From the NCBI RefSeq assembly GCF_022012305.1, contig NZ_JAKLTM010000004.1, forward strand, positions 62,001-126,000: 64,000 bases of DNA. The letters run 5' to 3'. Source of the DNA: Ramlibacter paludis (lineage in GTDB: Bacteria; Pseudomonadota; Gammaproteobacteria; Burkholderiales; Burkholderiaceae_C). The position numbers and the translations under genes are program-made. This document shows positions 1 to 8,951 of the stretch, piece by piece; position 1 is the stretch's first letter; each line of letters begins with the position of its first letter. The notes under the pieces are model-generated. The model did not search any database and was not told the origin of the DNA. It saw only the letters and a program-made list of their open reading frames with translations.

Positions 1-195
1 CACGCCGACCCAGACGGCGTACGAGGTGCCCACGGGCAGGGACTTCATCGCGATGCCCAGCATCACGACGCTGGCGACCATCGCCGCGAGCGTCAACGCA
101 CTGGGCCAGAAGCGCGTGAAGCCTTCGGTGTACTTGAGGCCGATGGCCCAGCCGACTTCCATCAGGCCGGCCACCAGCAGGAGCAGCCACGCCAT
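1..195 (-). CDS. sugE: SMR-family small exporter (SugE/Gdx type), 3' part cut by window edge
   Basis: The first 65 residues of a small multidrug resistance protein are present; the rest lies beyond the window. Helix 1 carries the family's essential glutamate at residue 13 in the segment [16 protein letters not shown], followed by the SugE/Gdx-type segment [13 protein letters not shown]. Members of this subgroup export guanidinium or quaternary ammonium ions by proton antiport as inner-membrane dimers. The start ATG lies 2 bases after the stop of the upstream cysteine hydrolase, so the two are probably co-transcribed. No guanidine riboswitch is possible in that gap. The family is clear; which ion it exports is inference. 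Confidence 0.88.
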   Translation of the reverse strand, partial: MAWLLLLVAGLMEVGWAIGLKYTEGFTRFWPSALTLAAMVASVVMLGIAMKSLPVGTSYAVWVGV

Positions 196-197
196 CG

Positions 198-770
198 TCA
201 CTCTCCGCCCGGCCGGGTGAAGTCCACCGTTTCGGCGGGGGCGGTGCCGTTGCGGCGGCCGGGATAACTGAGCCAGGTCATGGCGACGTTCAGCTCGTCG
301 ACGATGGCGGATGCCGGGATGGTCTTGCCGCCCTCGAGCTCCATGGTGCCGGTGGTGTGCGCATCGCGCACCAGCGTGAGGTCGTAGCCGCGCTCCAGCG
401 CGCCGTAGGCGGTGGCGCGGATGCACCAGTTGCTGGCCGCACCGGCGAGCGTGATGTGGGTCGCGCCCAGCCGCGCCAGCTCGTCATCCAGCGGCGTCTG
501 CTCGAAGGCGGAGTTGTACTTCTTGCGGATCTGCGGCTCGCCCGCGGCCGGAACCAGTTGCGGCACCCAGGCCCACTGGGGACTGCCTTCGGGCAGGTCG
601 TCGTCGCCATGCTGCACCCACAGCACCGGAATGCCTTGCGCGCGGGCGCGCTCCACGCTACGCGCCACATTCCCCACGACGCGCTGCGCGTCCCAGGCCT
701 GCGCCACCACCCCGACCTGCACGTCCACCACCAGCAGCACGCCCTGGCTGCCATCCCGCACGGTTGCCAT
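198..770 (-). CDS. Isochorismatase-like cysteine hydrolase
   Basis: This 190-residue protein has the alpha/beta cysteine-hydrolase fold. Asp16 lies in VLLVVDVQ, a lysine in [14 protein letters not shown] (Lys83/84), and the nucleophile Cys116 in [11 protein letters not shown], giving the expected Asp-Lys-Cys triad. The family includes isochorismatases, nicotinamidases and N-carbamoyl amidases, and the substrate cannot be read from the sequence. It sits 2 bases upstream of the SMR exporter gene and 12 bases downstream of a small lipoprotein gene, so it is part of a minus-strand run. The start ATG follows the lipoprotein stop closely. Confidence 0.85.
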   Translation of the reverse strand: MATVRDGSQGVLLVVDVQVGVVAQAWDAQRVVGNVARSVERARAQGIPVLWVQHGDDDLPEGSPQWAWVPQLVPAAGEPQIRKKYNSAFEQTPLDDELARLGATHITLAGAASNWCIRATAYGALERGYDLTLVRDAHTTGTMELEGGKTIPASAIVDELNVAMTWLSYPGRRNGTAPAETVDFTRPGGE

Positions 771-782
771 GTCTGGTTCTCC

Positions 783-1196
783 TTACTTCCCGATCACGCC
801 GGCGTTCTTCAGTTCCTCGTCCGGGTTGCAGGGCGACACCGGCTCCATCCGGTCGACGACCAGCGTCCAGTCGGCGCTCATGGCATTTTCCCTGCGGCCC
901 GCCAGGTTGTAGCGCATGCAGGGCAGCACCTTGAAGGCGAAGGTCTTCTGCGTCGAACCCCGCGCGCCCTGGCCGGGCGCGATGGCCAGCGCGATCGAGT
1001 GCACGCCGGGCGCCACGCTCACGCTGGCCCGCGGCGCATCGAAGTACAACTCGCCGTCGATGGAGACGACGCGCACCGGGTAGAGGTTGAAGTCGGCCTG
1101 CGTGAGCGGCACGCCTTCGATGTAGGACTTGGGGGCGGCGGCGCAGCCTGCCAGGATGGCGACGAGAGCTGCGAGTGCGAGCTTGGGGATGGTCAT
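783..1196 (-). CDS. Small predicted lipoprotein, unknown function
   Basis: This 137-residue protein has a lipoprotein signal ending in LAALVAILAGC, with lipidation expected at that cysteine. I chose the ATG at 1196 because GGAGG lies a few bases upstream; longer in-frame starts add an implausible Arg/Ala-rich extension. The mature part looks like a compact beta-sandwich: a stretch resembling PEGA-like domains (GELYFDAPRASVSVAPGVHS) is followed by a CMRYNLAGRREN segment. Two cysteines in the mature part could form a disulfide. I do not recognise a named family. Membrane anchoring is well supported; the role is unknown. Confidence 0.72.
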   Translation of the reverse strand: MTIPKLALAALVAILAGCAAAPKSYIEGVPLTQADFNLYPVRVVSIDGELYFDAPRASVSVAPGVHSIALAIAPGQGARGSTQKTFAFKVLPCMRYNLAGRRENAMSADWTLVVDRMEPVSPCNPDEELKNAGVIGK

Positions 1197-1219
1197 GGCT
1201 TCCTCCATGAAAGTATGCG

Positions 1220-1810
1220 TCAACGAGTCTCTTCCAGCAGCTTGCGCCAGATCAGCTGCACTTCCTCCGGCAGCTCCGGGTAAGCGCCCTGCCGAGCCTG
1301 CGCCAGGCTGCATCCCTGTCGACTATAAAACGCGCACGCCGCGGGGTTGGTATCCTGCGTTTCCACTTTCAGCTCGGTGCAGCGCTGCTCGCGGGCCCAT
1401 GCCTCGGCGAGGCGGAACAGCTGACTGCCGACTCCCTGGCGCCGCTCGCCCGCCCGCACACGCAGATCCCACAGCGCCGCGAGGTCGCTGCGTCCCTCGA
1501 GCATGTCGACGCCCGGGGTCGCCCGCGCAACGATGACGCCGCCGACGCGCGTGTCGCCGCGCCAAGCCGAAATCAAGGCCCAGCGCGAGGTGTCGAACAA
1601 GCGCGGCCATTGCCGCGGATCTTCCAGGCGGTCGTAGTCCTTGGCGAAGGCATGCGGGAGGTCTTCCTCGGTCAAGGACAGGACGCCTCCCTGGGCCGCC
1701 ACCTTGCACACGCGCCGGGTTTCGAAGGCGTTGCGGATCGCCGCATGTTCGCGCAGGTCATCGACCGGCCCGACTTCGAAGCGCAGATCCTGCAATGGCG
1801 GCAACACCAT
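1220..1810 (-). CDS. GNAT-family N-acetyltransferase
   Basis: The 196-residue product has the GNAT core. The acetyl-CoA pyrophosphate loop appears as RAGERRQGVGSQLFRLAEAW, and the late segment TNPAACAFYSRQGC is the usual beta6-alpha4 region where N-acetyltransferases end in a tyrosine/phenylalanine pair. Its start ATG overlaps the TGA of the upstream DUF2087 gene in TGATG, which implies translational coupling and fixes the start. The acceptor substrate (small amine, antibiotic or protein N-terminus) cannot be deduced. Confidence 0.8.
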   Translation of the reverse strand: MVLPPLQDLRFEVGPVDDLREHAAIRNAFETRRVCKVAAQGGVLSLTEEDLPHAFAKDYDRLEDPRQWPRLFDTSRWALISAWRGDTRVGGVIVARATPGVDMLEGRSDLAALWDLRVRAGERRQGVGSQLFRLAEAWAREQRCTELKVETQDTNPAACAFYSRQGCSLAQARQGAYPELPEEVQLIWRKLLEETR

Positions 1811-2358
1811 CACGCAGCGGCTGCAGCGCGGGCCCGCCAGGCCGTGAGCAAGGCGCGTACCTCGTCGCCGGGCCGCGCGGGCAGCTTCCAGTAGGCGGAG
1901 CAGTCGGGCTTGCGCGCCAGCAGCCGGTGTTTCACCAGTTCGCGGCGCAGCGTCACGTGGTCGCCGAAGGCGTTGGCCGCCTTGAGGATCGTGTTGACTT
2001 CGCTCTCGCTGTAGACGCGCTTGGCGTCGAAGCGCGTCCACAGCACCCACATCGCCATGCCTTGCACGCTGAACTTCGTGGGCCAGCGCACCAGCCGCCC
2101 CTGCGCATCGAAGTGGGCCAGCGCGCGCCGCGCACCGTCCGACAGCGGCACGGCCACATGCGATGGGACGGTCGCGGGCCGTGCCGCCTTCAGCGCCTGC
2201 AGGTTGCGGAACCCGGCCGCGCGGGCGACGAGATTCAGCAGTTCGACGTGGCCGGGCGGCTCGGGCCGCTCGTGCTGGCGCGTGGCCAGCGCCTTGCCGA
2301 GGTTGCGCGCAAATCGGGACAGGTCCGCCAGCAACAGCGGAGTGGTTTCTCGGGTCAT
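1810..2358 (-). CDS. DUF2087-domain protein
   Basis: This 182-residue protein ends in a DUF2087 domain: LVRWPTKFSVQ, then VLWTRFDAKRVYSESEVN and a helix pair ending RRELVKHRLLARK. This domain is often found in or next to small transcriptional regulators and looks like a winged-helix or nucleic-acid-binding module. The N-terminal half (TRETTPLLLADLSRFARNL onward) is helical and contains a segment typical of toxin-antitoxin-like or glyoxalase-associated proteins (HVELLNLVARAAGFRN). The start ATG at 2358 matches the beginning of the conserved helix. Coupled by stop-start overlap to the GNAT gene downstream. Function unknown. Confidence 0.75.
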   Translation of the reverse strand: MTRETTPLLLADLSRFARNLGKALATRQHERPEPPGHVELLNLVARAAGFRNLQALKAARPATVPSHVAVPLSDGARRALAHFDAQGRLVRWPTKFSVQGMAMWVLWTRFDAKRVYSESEVNTILKAANAFGDHVTLRRELVKHRLLARKPDCSAYWKLPARPGDEVRALLTAWRARAAAAA

Positions 2359-2592
2359 GCCAAAGGCTCCTGCTCTGGACAGCCGCCTGGGACGCACCGC
2401 GCGCCGCGCGATGCCGGGGGTCGCCGACTTGCCGGGCCCAGGCTGCTGCCGCGAGGACATGGCAACCGGGAAACTCGGAACTGCATGGCAGGTTCAGCTC
2501 GCGGACAAGCCGCGCGGCGACGCCTGGGTGAACTGCCGACCGAGGAGGAGTTTAGCGCGAACCGCGGTCAGGGCCTGCGGCCGGCGCGCACA

Positions 2593-2997
2593 TCAAGGCG
2601 CCGTCAACGTGACCTGCACGGAGGTCAGCTGGTTGGAACGAACCGACACTGGCGTGACGGCAGCCTGTCCGGGCGCCAGTCCGTAACCCGGCGGCAATTT
2701 CAGCGTCAGCGCATAGTCCGACGGCATCACCCCGCCGTCGGCAAGCCCGATCTCCACGCTTCCATCCGCGCCGGTCGTCCCGCTGCGCCAGACCAGGCTC
2801 TGGTCCGCCGTGCGCAACTCCGCGAGTACGCCAGCGACGGGGCGAGCGCTCGTGTCCCGCGCCTGGACCACCACGCGGCCGGGATCCGGAAACTTGTCGG
2901 GATCGCTCTGGCCACCGCAGGCCGCCAGCGCTGCGAGCAACAAGGCAGCTGCAGCGAAAGCGAACGAACGTCGAGCGGCGATGGAGAGTTTGTTCAT
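2593..2997 (-). CDS. Small lipoprotein with Ig-like / carboxypeptidase-regulatory-like domain
   Basis: The 134-residue product begins with a lipoprotein signal (AAALLLAALAACGG). Its mature part, VVVQARDTSARPVAGVLAEL followed by TTGADGSVEIGL, resembles a carboxypeptidase-regulatory-like or bacterial Ig-like beta-sandwich used as a spacer or adhesion domain. The start ATG is the first one before the hydrophobic signal. About 230 bases upstream of the DUF2087 start region hold no gene I can see. Envelope location is well supported; function unknown. Confidence 0.72.
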   Translation of the reverse strand: MNKLSIAARRSFAFAAAALLLAALAACGGQSDPDKFPDPGRVVVQARDTSARPVAGVLAELRTADQSLVWRSGTTGADGSVEIGLADGGVMPSDYALTLKLPPGYGLAPGQAAVTPVSVRSNQLTSVQVTLTAP

Positions 2998-3098
2998 CCG
3001 GGGAGTTTCACAGACCCTGGCGCCCCGCGGGTACTGCGCGGATGCGAGCAGGCCAGCCATCGGCCGGCTTGCTCGAAAAAGTCCCGGGGCTGTGGCTT

Positions 3099-3692
3099 TC
3101 AGAGCCTGCGCACGGTGCGCACGGGAATGGGCTGCGCCAGGAACTGCTTCTCCCCCGCCCGTGCGTGCAAGGCCCGCACGACGTCCATCCCTTCCACCAC
3201 CTGGCCGAAGGCCGCGAAGCCCTGGCCGTCGGGATTGCGGCGGCCACCGAAGTCCAGCTCGGGCTGGTCGCCGATGCAGATGAAGAATTCGGCCGCGGCC
3301 GAGCCCGGCGTGCTGCGCGCCATCGACACCGTGCCGTCGCGGTGCCGCAGCCCCGTCTCCTGCGTGGTCTCGTGTCGGATCGGCGGGAAGGGATAAGGCT
3401 TGTCCTCCGGCTGGTTCATGCCCCACTGCACGACCTCGATCTTGTGCGGCGTGTCCGGCGCCTGGTTGCCCAGGTTGACCAGGCGGTAGACGCTGCTGCC
3501 ATCGAGATGGCCGCCGTCGACGTAAGCCAGGTAGTTCGCCACCGTGACCGGGGCAACGTCGGGCCGCACTTCGATGACGAAAGAGCCCAGCTCGGTGGTG
3601 ACGCGGGTGCGCACGGGCGCGGCGCCCTGGGGCAAGGCGCCGTCGGCGCCGGCGAGCGCGGCAAGCAGGGCAAGCAGGTGGCGGCGGTGCAT
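3099..3692 (-). CDS. Cyclophilin-type peptidyl-prolyl cis-trans isomerase, exported
   Basis: The 197-residue protein starts with a short signal peptide (HLLALLAALAGADGALPQGA) and then a cyclophilin domain: TELGSFVIEVRPDVAPVTV, VYRLVNLGN, the central MARSTPGSAAAEFFIC, and the C-terminal GFAAFGQVVEGMDVV. Cyclophilins of this size isomerise X-Pro bonds. The signal peptide puts it in the periplasm. Compared with classical members the first active-site region is diverged (YRLV instead of FHRV), so activity may be reduced. The start ATG at 3692 directly precedes the hydrophobic segment. It lies 10 bases downstream of a GNAT gene. Confidence 0.85.
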   Translation of the reverse strand: MHRRHLLALLAALAGADGALPQGAAPVRTRVTTELGSFVIEVRPDVAPVTVANYLAYVDGGHLDGSSVYRLVNLGNQAPDTPHKIEVVQWGMNQPEDKPYPFPPIRHETTQETGLRHRDGTVSMARSTPGSAAAEFFICIGDQPELDFGGRRNPDGQGFAAFGQVVEGMDVVRALHARAGEKQFLAQPIPVRTVRRL

Positions 3693-3702
3693 GGCCGCGA
3701 TG

Positions 3703-4203
3703 TTAGCTTCCGGCGTCGCGCGTGAAAACCAGGTCGCCGGGGTCGTAGGAATACAAGTTGGGCGCCGTCTCCGGCGGCACCGGCCGGTAGCCACAGCGCA
3801 GCATCAGGGCCTGGCTGCGAGTGTTGGCGGGAACGGTCGTGCCCCACAGCGGCAGGCCGGCCAACTGGCCGTGCATCCAGAGGAGGCCTTGCGTGGCCAC
3901 GCCGCGGCCCCAATGTGCGGGCCCGATCAGGAAAGCCACTTCGGCCAGGCCGTCATGCACCGTCGCTTCCAGGCGACCCAGTAACTCGCCCGAAGCGGTA
4001 TCGCGGACGGCGAAGTTGAGCCAACGATCATTGCCGCGGGCGGCGGGCGGGCCGGCCAGGGCTCGCGTCATGCGCAGGCGGAACAGCTCGGAGCTCGGGA
4101 CGCCGCCGATGTGCTCGTACACGGCTTCGTTGCGCAGCAAGGCCTCGAGCGCATCGAGGTCGCGCAGGGTCAGGGCGTCGAAGAGCAGGGGAACCGCGCT
4201 CAT
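3703..4203 (-). CDS. GNAT-family acetyltransferase, RimJ/RimL-like
   Basis: This 166-residue protein resembles the RimJ/RimL branch of the GNAT superfamily. It has the motif HWGRGVATQGLLWM for acetyl-CoA binding, preceded by LGRLEATVHDGLAEVAFLIG and followed by PANTRSQALMLRCGYRPV. Relatives acetylate N-terminal residues of ribosomal proteins or small molecules; the target here is unknown. It is one of four GNAT-type genes in the first 10.3 kb. Confidence 0.83.
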   Translation of the reverse strand: MSAVPLLFDALTLRDLDALEALLRNEAVYEHIGGVPSSELFRLRMTRALAGPPAARGNDRWLNFAVRDTASGELLGRLEATVHDGLAEVAFLIGPAHWGRGVATQGLLWMHGQLAGLPLWGTTVPANTRSQALMLRCGYRPVPPETAPNLYSYDPGDLVFTRDAGS

Positions 4204-4233
4204 ACTTGCCTCCCAATCCGGGTAGTTGCCGCC

Positions 4234-4626
4234 TCAGAACCAGAGGTCGCGGATGCATCGTCCGTCGCGCGGGAGATCTTCCCACTGGTCGAGTCCGTCG
4301 AAGTGATCGATGGGAAGGTGGGCGATGGCTTGCGGGTCCGTCGCGAGGCGCAGGTTGACGGCGATCCGGCGCCGGCCGTCCGCGCCAGGCTCGAGCGAAC
4401 GCCAGTAGGCCACGCAGCCGCACTGCGGGCAGAAATGGAATCCGAGCGACTGGCCGCGCACGTACGCCGTTGCAGGGCCGGACACTTGAATGCCTTCGCC
4501 TTCATGGTCGTAGGCCCAGAGCGCGCCGTAGCGGCGGCAGGCCGTGCAGTTGCATGCAGTGGCTGACTCCGGTATGCCCTGGAATTGCCAGCGCACGGAC
4601 CCGCAATGACAGTTACCTTCGATCAT
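4234..4626 (-). CDS. GFA / CENP-V family zinc-binding protein
   Basis: The 130-residue protein shows the full cysteine pattern of the GFA (glutathione-dependent formaldehyde-activating enzyme / CENP-V) fold: CHC at residues 6-8, CNCTAC at 25-30, and CPQCGC at 66-71. These bind two zinc ions. The founding member spontaneously conjugates formaldehyde to glutathione, but most relatives have no assigned substrate. No formaldehyde dehydrogenase gene is nearby, so a formaldehyde role is not supported by context. It sits alone between a GNAT gene and a lipoprotein gene on the same strand. Confidence 0.88.
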   Translation of the reverse strand: MIEGNCHCGSVRWQFQGIPESATACNCTACRRYGALWAYDHEGEGIQVSGPATAYVRGQSLGFHFCPQCGCVAYWRSLEPGADGRRRIAVNLRLATDPQAIAHLPIDHFDGLDQWEDLPRDGRCIRDLWF

Positions 4627-4695
4627 GGCTCCTCCGGATGCGCCCCAGGAACAGGCGAGACGGCAAAGGGCCGCAACGGTCGGGCCGCGGTCCAG

Positions 4696-5412
4696 TCATA
4701 GCAGACCGGCGCGCACGAACCACTGCCGGGCCGCCTCCCGGTCGGCCGGGACGCCCCATCCCCGTTCATGCATTTCGCCCAGGGCCGCGCAGGCGTCGAC
4801 GTAGGTCGCCGCCGAGGGGCCGGTGGCGACGGACTTCATGAGGCAGCCATGGGCCTGGCCATAACGCGCCAGGGCCAGCAGTACCTTGCCGCGGCGATAG
4901 AAAGTCTCCGCAGCATCGCGGGCTGGCGGCGTGTCGCAGTCGCCGCCGCCCAGCGCTTCGAGGTCGGACTCCAGGCGCGCCGTGAGCTGCTGCTGGCGCA
5001 GGGCGGGCAGCGCTTCGACGTAGCGCACGGCCTCGGCAGGCTGCAGCGGCGAAGCCTTGCAGAGGACGTAGCCTTCAACGTACTCCGTCGCTGTCGGCAA
5101 CGACAGCACCGTGCCGCGCTGAACGTACGCCACGAATGGAGCATTGGCCTGCCGGCGGCCGCCCAACTCGATCGGCACGTGCTGCCCCTTGCCGCACAGC
5201 TGGTTCGCGCGGCGCTCCCAGGTGGTGTGCGCACTGATGAACGGAAGGTTGCCCACCGCTCGGATGGCATAAAGCCCCGGCTGGATCAATTCATCCGTGA
5301 AGCCGCCCATTCGGCCGGAACCTTCGCGCAGGTCCTGTCTCGACGCACAGGCAGCCAGCACAGCGACAGCTGTTGCGACCAGCGCGTACCTGCGTGCCGA
5401 CAAGAAGGTCAT
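4696..5412 (-). CDS. Lipoprotein with C-terminal Sel1-like repeat
   Basis: The 238-residue product has a lipoprotein signal (YALVATAVAVLAACAS). Its C-terminus, ALGEMHERGWGVPADREAAR followed by QWFVRAG, is one Sel1-like (TPR-type) repeat. The ATG at 5412 is favoured over the in-frame GTG at 5418 because a G-rich ribosome-binding site (5421-5426) is spaced correctly for the ATG and lies right after the parC stop. The gene follows parC with only 15 bases between and may be the last gene of the topoisomerase IV operon. Function unknown; Sel1 proteins usually act as envelope scaffolds. Confidence 0.75.
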   Translation of the reverse strand: MTFLSARRYALVATAVAVLAACASRQDLREGSGRMGGFTDELIQPGLYAIRAVGNLPFISAHTTWERRANQLCGKGQHVPIELGGRRQANAPFVAYVQRGTVLSLPTATEYVEGYVLCKASPLQPAEAVRYVEALPALRQQQLTARLESDLEALGGGDCDTPPARDAAETFYRRGKVLLALARYGQAHGCLMKSVATGPSAATYVDACAALGEMHERGWGVPADREAARQWFVRAGLL

Positions 5413-5427
5413 GCGCACGATCCCCCC

Positions 5428-7788
5428 TTATTCGACACGCACGACCGCCAGCGGCTTGAACCCCAGGTCCGCCACCTTCCCCTTGCGCCCGCGACTGCCC
5501 TTCGCGTTGTTCAGCGACCGGATCTCCAGCACTTCCTCGCGCTCCTTGTCCCCACGCCCCAACCCGGTGATCCTCACGGATCGCGTGTACGCAGCAGCGC
5601 CGGCGAGTTCTTCCTTCGGCTCCAGGTCCATCAGCATCAGCCCGCGGCCACCATTGACCATCGGCTTCAATTCCTTGATTTCGAAGGTCAGGATCCGCTT
5701 GCCTGTGGACGCACAGCACACATGCGTAGCGAACGCCGCGCCGCCCTCGGCAGGAGCGCCGGCGACCGGCGGCACGCCGACCAGCGAAGGCCGGCACACC
5801 GTCTCGCCCTCGCCCAGGTTCAGGAAGGACTTGCCGCCCTTCTGCCGCGACACCATGTTCTCCACCTGCGCCACGAATCCATAGCCACCGGAGTTCGACA
5901 TCAGCAGGAACACGTTGCCCGCGCCCGCGAAGTAGTGCACCAGCTGCGTCCCCGAATCCAGTTCGACGAAAGTGGTGAGCGGCTGGCCGTCGCCCCGCGC
6001 GCCGGGCAGCACCGCCACCGGCACGGAATAGACGCGGCCGTTGCTGCCGAAGGCCAGCAAGGTGTCGACCGTGCGGCATTCGAAAGTGCCGTACAGGCCG
6101 TCGCCGGCCTTGAAGGCGAAGGTCGAGGCGTCGTGGCCGTGGCCCTGGCGCGCGCGCACCCAGCCCTTCTGCGACACCACCACCGTCACCGGCTCGTCGA
6201 CCACCTTCACTTCGGCCACGGCCTTCTTCTCGGCCTGGATCAGCGTGCGCCGCGCATCGCCGAAGGTCTTGGTGTCGGCCTCGATCTCCTTGATCATCAG
6301 CCGCTTCAGCGCCGCGGGCGAGCCGAGGATCTCTTCCAGCTTGGCCTGTTCGCCGCGCAGTTCCTTCAGCTCCTGCTCGATCTTGATCGCTTCCAGCCGC
6401 GCCAATTGGCGCAGCCGGATTTCCAGGATGTCCTCGGCCTGCCGCTCGCTGAGCTTGAAGCGCTCCATCAGCGCCGGCTTCGGCTCGTCGGCGTTGCGGA
6501 TGATCCGGATCACCTCGTCGATGTTCAGCAGCACCAGCTGCCGGCCCTCGAGGATGTGGATGCGGTCCAGCACCTTGTCCAGGCGGTGCCGCGACCTGCG
6601 TTCGATGGTGCGCTGCCGGAACTCGATCCACTCCACCAGCATCTGGCGCAGCGACTTCTGCACCGGCTTGCCGTCCAGGCCCACCATGGTCAGGTTGATC
6701 GGCGCCGAGGTTTCCAGGCTGGTGTGCGCCAGCAGCGTGGTGGTCAGTTCCGCCTGGTCGATGCGGCTCGTCTTCGGCTCGAACACCAGCCGCACCGGCG
6801 CGTCCTTGCTCGACTCGTCGCGCACCGCGTCCAGCACCGCCAGCACGGTCTGCTTCATCAGCACCTGGTCCTGCGACAGCGCCTTCTTGCCGGTCTTCAC
6901 CTTGGGGTTGGTGAGTTCCTCGATCTCCTCCAGCACCTTCTGCGTGCTCACGCCCGGCGGCAGCTCGTTCACCACCAGCTGCCACTGGCCGCGCGCCAGT
7001 TCCTCGATCTTCCAGCGCGCGCGCACCTTCAGCGAGCCGCGGCCGCTGCGGTAGGCGTCGGCGATGTCGCTCGCCGTGCTGATCAACTGGCCGCCGCCCG
7101 GATAGTCGGGACCGGGCACCAGGGTGAAGAGGTCCTCGTCGGAGAGCTTGGGGTTCTTCACCAGCGCGACGCAGGCCTCGGCCACTTCGCGCAGGTTGTG
7201 CGAGGGGATCTCGGTGGCCAGGCCCACGGCGATGCCGCTCGCGCCGTTCAACAACGTGAACGGCAGGCGCGCGGGCAGCACCAGCGGCTCCTGCGTGCTG
7301 CCGTCGTAGTTGAGGATGAATTCGACCGTGCCTTCGTCGATCTCGTCCATCAGCAGGTTGGCGATCTTGGCGAGGCGCGCTTCCGTGTAGCGCATGGCCG
7401 CGGCACCGTCGCCGTCGCGGCTGCCGAAGTTGCCCTGCCCGTCGATCAGCGGATAGCGCTGCGCGAAGTCCTGCGCCATGCGCACCAGCGCGTCGTAGGC
7501 CGCCTGGTCGCCGTGCGGGTGGAAGCGGCCCAGCACGTCGCCGACCACGCGCGCGCTCTTCACCGGCTTGGCGCCCGCGTTGCCCGCGCCGAAGCCCAGG
7601 CCCATGCGGTACATCGAGTACAGGATGCGGCGCTGCACCGGCTTCTGGCCGTCCGCCACGTCGGGCAGCGCCCGGCCCTTGACCACGCTCAGCGCGTACT
7701 CGAGGTACGCGCGCTGGGCGTAGCTGGCGAGGTCGAGGGCGCCGTCGTCGCCGCCGTTGCCGGCGAGGGTGATGAGGTCTTGCTCCAT
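5428..7788 (-). CDS. parC: DNA topoisomerase IV subunit A
   Basis: The 786-residue ParC breaks and rejoins DNA through Tyr134 ([10 protein letters not shown]) and with ParE decatenates daughter chromosomes. The winged-helix region contains [11 protein letters not shown] and [19 protein letters not shown]. At the positions homologous to E. coli ParC Ser80 and Glu84 this protein has Gln95 and Asp99, residues relevant to quinolone binding. The C-terminal half (from about residue 500) forms the beta-pinwheel DNA-wrapping domain, shorter than in GyrA and lacking a GyrA-box. It is the fifth gene of a run starting with parE and follows the GGDEF-like gene by 5 bases. Confidence 0.97.
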   Translation of the reverse strand: MEQDLITLAGNGGDDGALDLASYAQRAYLEYALSVVKGRALPDVADGQKPVQRRILYSMYRMGLGFGAGNAGAKPVKSARVVGDVLGRFHPHGDQAAYDALVRMAQDFAQRYPLIDGQGNFGSRDGDGAAAMRYTEARLAKIANLLMDEIDEGTVEFILNYDGSTQEPLVLPARLPFTLLNGASGIAVGLATEIPSHNLREVAEACVALVKNPKLSDEDLFTLVPGPDYPGGGQLISTASDIADAYRSGRGSLKVRARWKIEELARGQWQLVVNELPPGVSTQKVLEEIEELTNPKVKTGKKALSQDQVLMKQTVLAVLDAVRDESSKDAPVRLVFEPKTSRIDQAELTTTLLAHTSLETSAPINLTMVGLDGKPVQKSLRQMLVEWIEFRQRTIERRSRHRLDKVLDRIHILEGRQLVLLNIDEVIRIIRNADEPKPALMERFKLSERQAEDILEIRLRQLARLEAIKIEQELKELRGEQAKLEEILGSPAALKRLMIKEIEADTKTFGDARRTLIQAEKKAVAEVKVVDEPVTVVVSQKGWVRARQGHGHDASTFAFKAGDGLYGTFECRTVDTLLAFGSNGRVYSVPVAVLPGARGDGQPLTTFVELDSGTQLVHYFAGAGNVFLLMSNSGGYGFVAQVENMVSRQKGGKSFLNLGEGETVCRPSLVGVPPVAGAPAEGGAAFATHVCCASTGKRILTFEIKELKPMVNGGRGLMLMDLEPKEELAGAAAYTRSVRITGLGRGDKEREEVLEIRSLNNAKGSRGRKGKVADLGFKPLAVVRVE

Positions 7789-7793
7789 GGGGT

Positions 7794-8951
7794 CTACAGG
7801 GAATTGAAGTCGGTTCGGATCTGCAGTTCTTCGGCCGTCACGGTGGCAATGCGGCGCTCGGAGCCGCCCTGCACTTCCTGGTCGAGCCGGGCATTCAGTC
7901 TATGCAGCAATTGCTTGGGTGAAGTGTCGTCCACCGGCACGGCGGCCAGCACGATGCGAAAGCGCAGGTACTCGGCGGGCGCGGCCGGCAGCGGCTCCTT
8001 GAGGCCCGCAACCAGGATGCGGGTGGCGACGCTGGCCGCCGCCTCGCCGGGCGCCGCGCCTTCGGCCAGCACGCCGATGCGCGCGTGCGTCAGGCGCGCG
8101 GCCACGTCGCCTTCGCGCAGCAGCGCCTCGCGCACCCGGTTCGCGGCCACCAGCACCGCGGACTCGGCAGCCTCCGGACCGAACTCGGCGCCGATGGCGC
8201 CCAGGTTCTCGATGTGCACCACCATCAGCACGCTCGGATGCCCGTAGCGCTTGGTGAGGTGGCGGGCGGCCTGCACGCGCTGCGTCAGCACCAGGGGCGT
8301 CGCCAGGCCGGTGAGGGGATCGACCGTGTTCATGGCGTTCACGCGGGCGCGCGTCACGCCCTGGATGCGGCCGCGCCAGACGGTGCCCATGTAGATGCAG
8401 GCGCTCCACGCCGTGAGCAACGCGCTGAGCCGCACGGCATCGTCGAGGCTGGGCGCGCCATTGGCCCAGATCACGCTGGCCGCGGCCAGCAGCAATGCGA
8501 TCAGCGCCGGCAGCAGCCAGATGATCCAGGGCTGGCTCTGGCGCCATGCGCGCGCCAGCACCATCACCACGATCAGCGCCCACAGCACCATGCCGGCGAT
8601 CGAGAACCAGGCGCTCCACAAGGCGGCGCCGGCCAGCAGCGGCATCGCCACCGCGCTGATGCCCACCAGCCAGCGCCGCGCCTTGCGCAGCCCGCCGGCA
8701 TGGCTCACCAGGTCCAGGAACTGCAGGCCGGCCAGCGCCGGTACCAGCAGGACGACCGCGCGCGGCTGCACGGCGTAGTTGCCGATCATCGTCTCCACCG
8801 TCAGCACCCCCATCAGGGTGGCGGCCGCGTGCAGGATCAAGGGGCGTTCCCGGTAGGCGTTCGCCTGGATCACGCAGATCAACACCAGGAGCAGTTGCGC
8901 GCCAACGCAGGCGCCCAGCCAGAGCTGGTCGGGGTCCAGGCGGTCCGTCAT
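7794..8951 (-). CDS. Membrane protein with degenerate GGDEF domain
   Basis: The 385-residue protein has about six hydrophobic helices in residues 10-190, then a cytoplasmic GGDEF-type domain. The start of that domain is intact ([19 protein letters not shown], residues 209-225), but where GGDEF should stand the sequence reads [11 protein letters not shown] (286-296), so all catalytic residues are gone and no diguanylate cyclase activity is expected. It may act as a c-di-GMP or GTP sensor or as a purely structural module. The gene overlaps the lytic transglycosylase gene by 4 bases (ATGA) and precedes parC by 5 bases. Confidence 0.82.
   Translation of the reverse strand: MTDRLDPDQLWLGACVGAQLLLVLICVIQANAYRERPLILHAAATLMGVLTVETMIGNYAVQPRAVVLLVPALAGLQFLDLVSHAGGLRKARRWLVGISAVAMPLLAGAALWSAWFSIAGMVLWALIVVMVLARAWRQSQPWIIWLLPALIALLLAAASVIWANGAPSLDDAVRLSALLTAWSACIYMGTVWRGRIQGVTRARVNAMNTVDPLTGLATPLVLTQRVQAARHLTKRYGHPSVLMVVHIENLGAIGAEFGPEAAESAVLVAANRVREALLREGDVAARLTHARIGVLAEGAAPGEAAASVATRILVAGLKEPLPAAPAEYLRFRIVLAAVPVDDTSPKQLLHRLNARLDQEVQGGSERRIATVTAEELQIRTDFNSL

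Noticed and set aside
2359-2592. Possible small gene in the gap between the DUF2087 and lipoprotein genes
   Set aside because: Only short frames without ribosome sites or recognisable composition were seen.
4768-8247. Very long plus-strand open frame opposite parC and the GGDEF-like gene
   Set aside because: It is antisense to well-supported genes, rich in Arg, Gln and His as expected of a GC-rich shadow frame, and has no recognisable domain.
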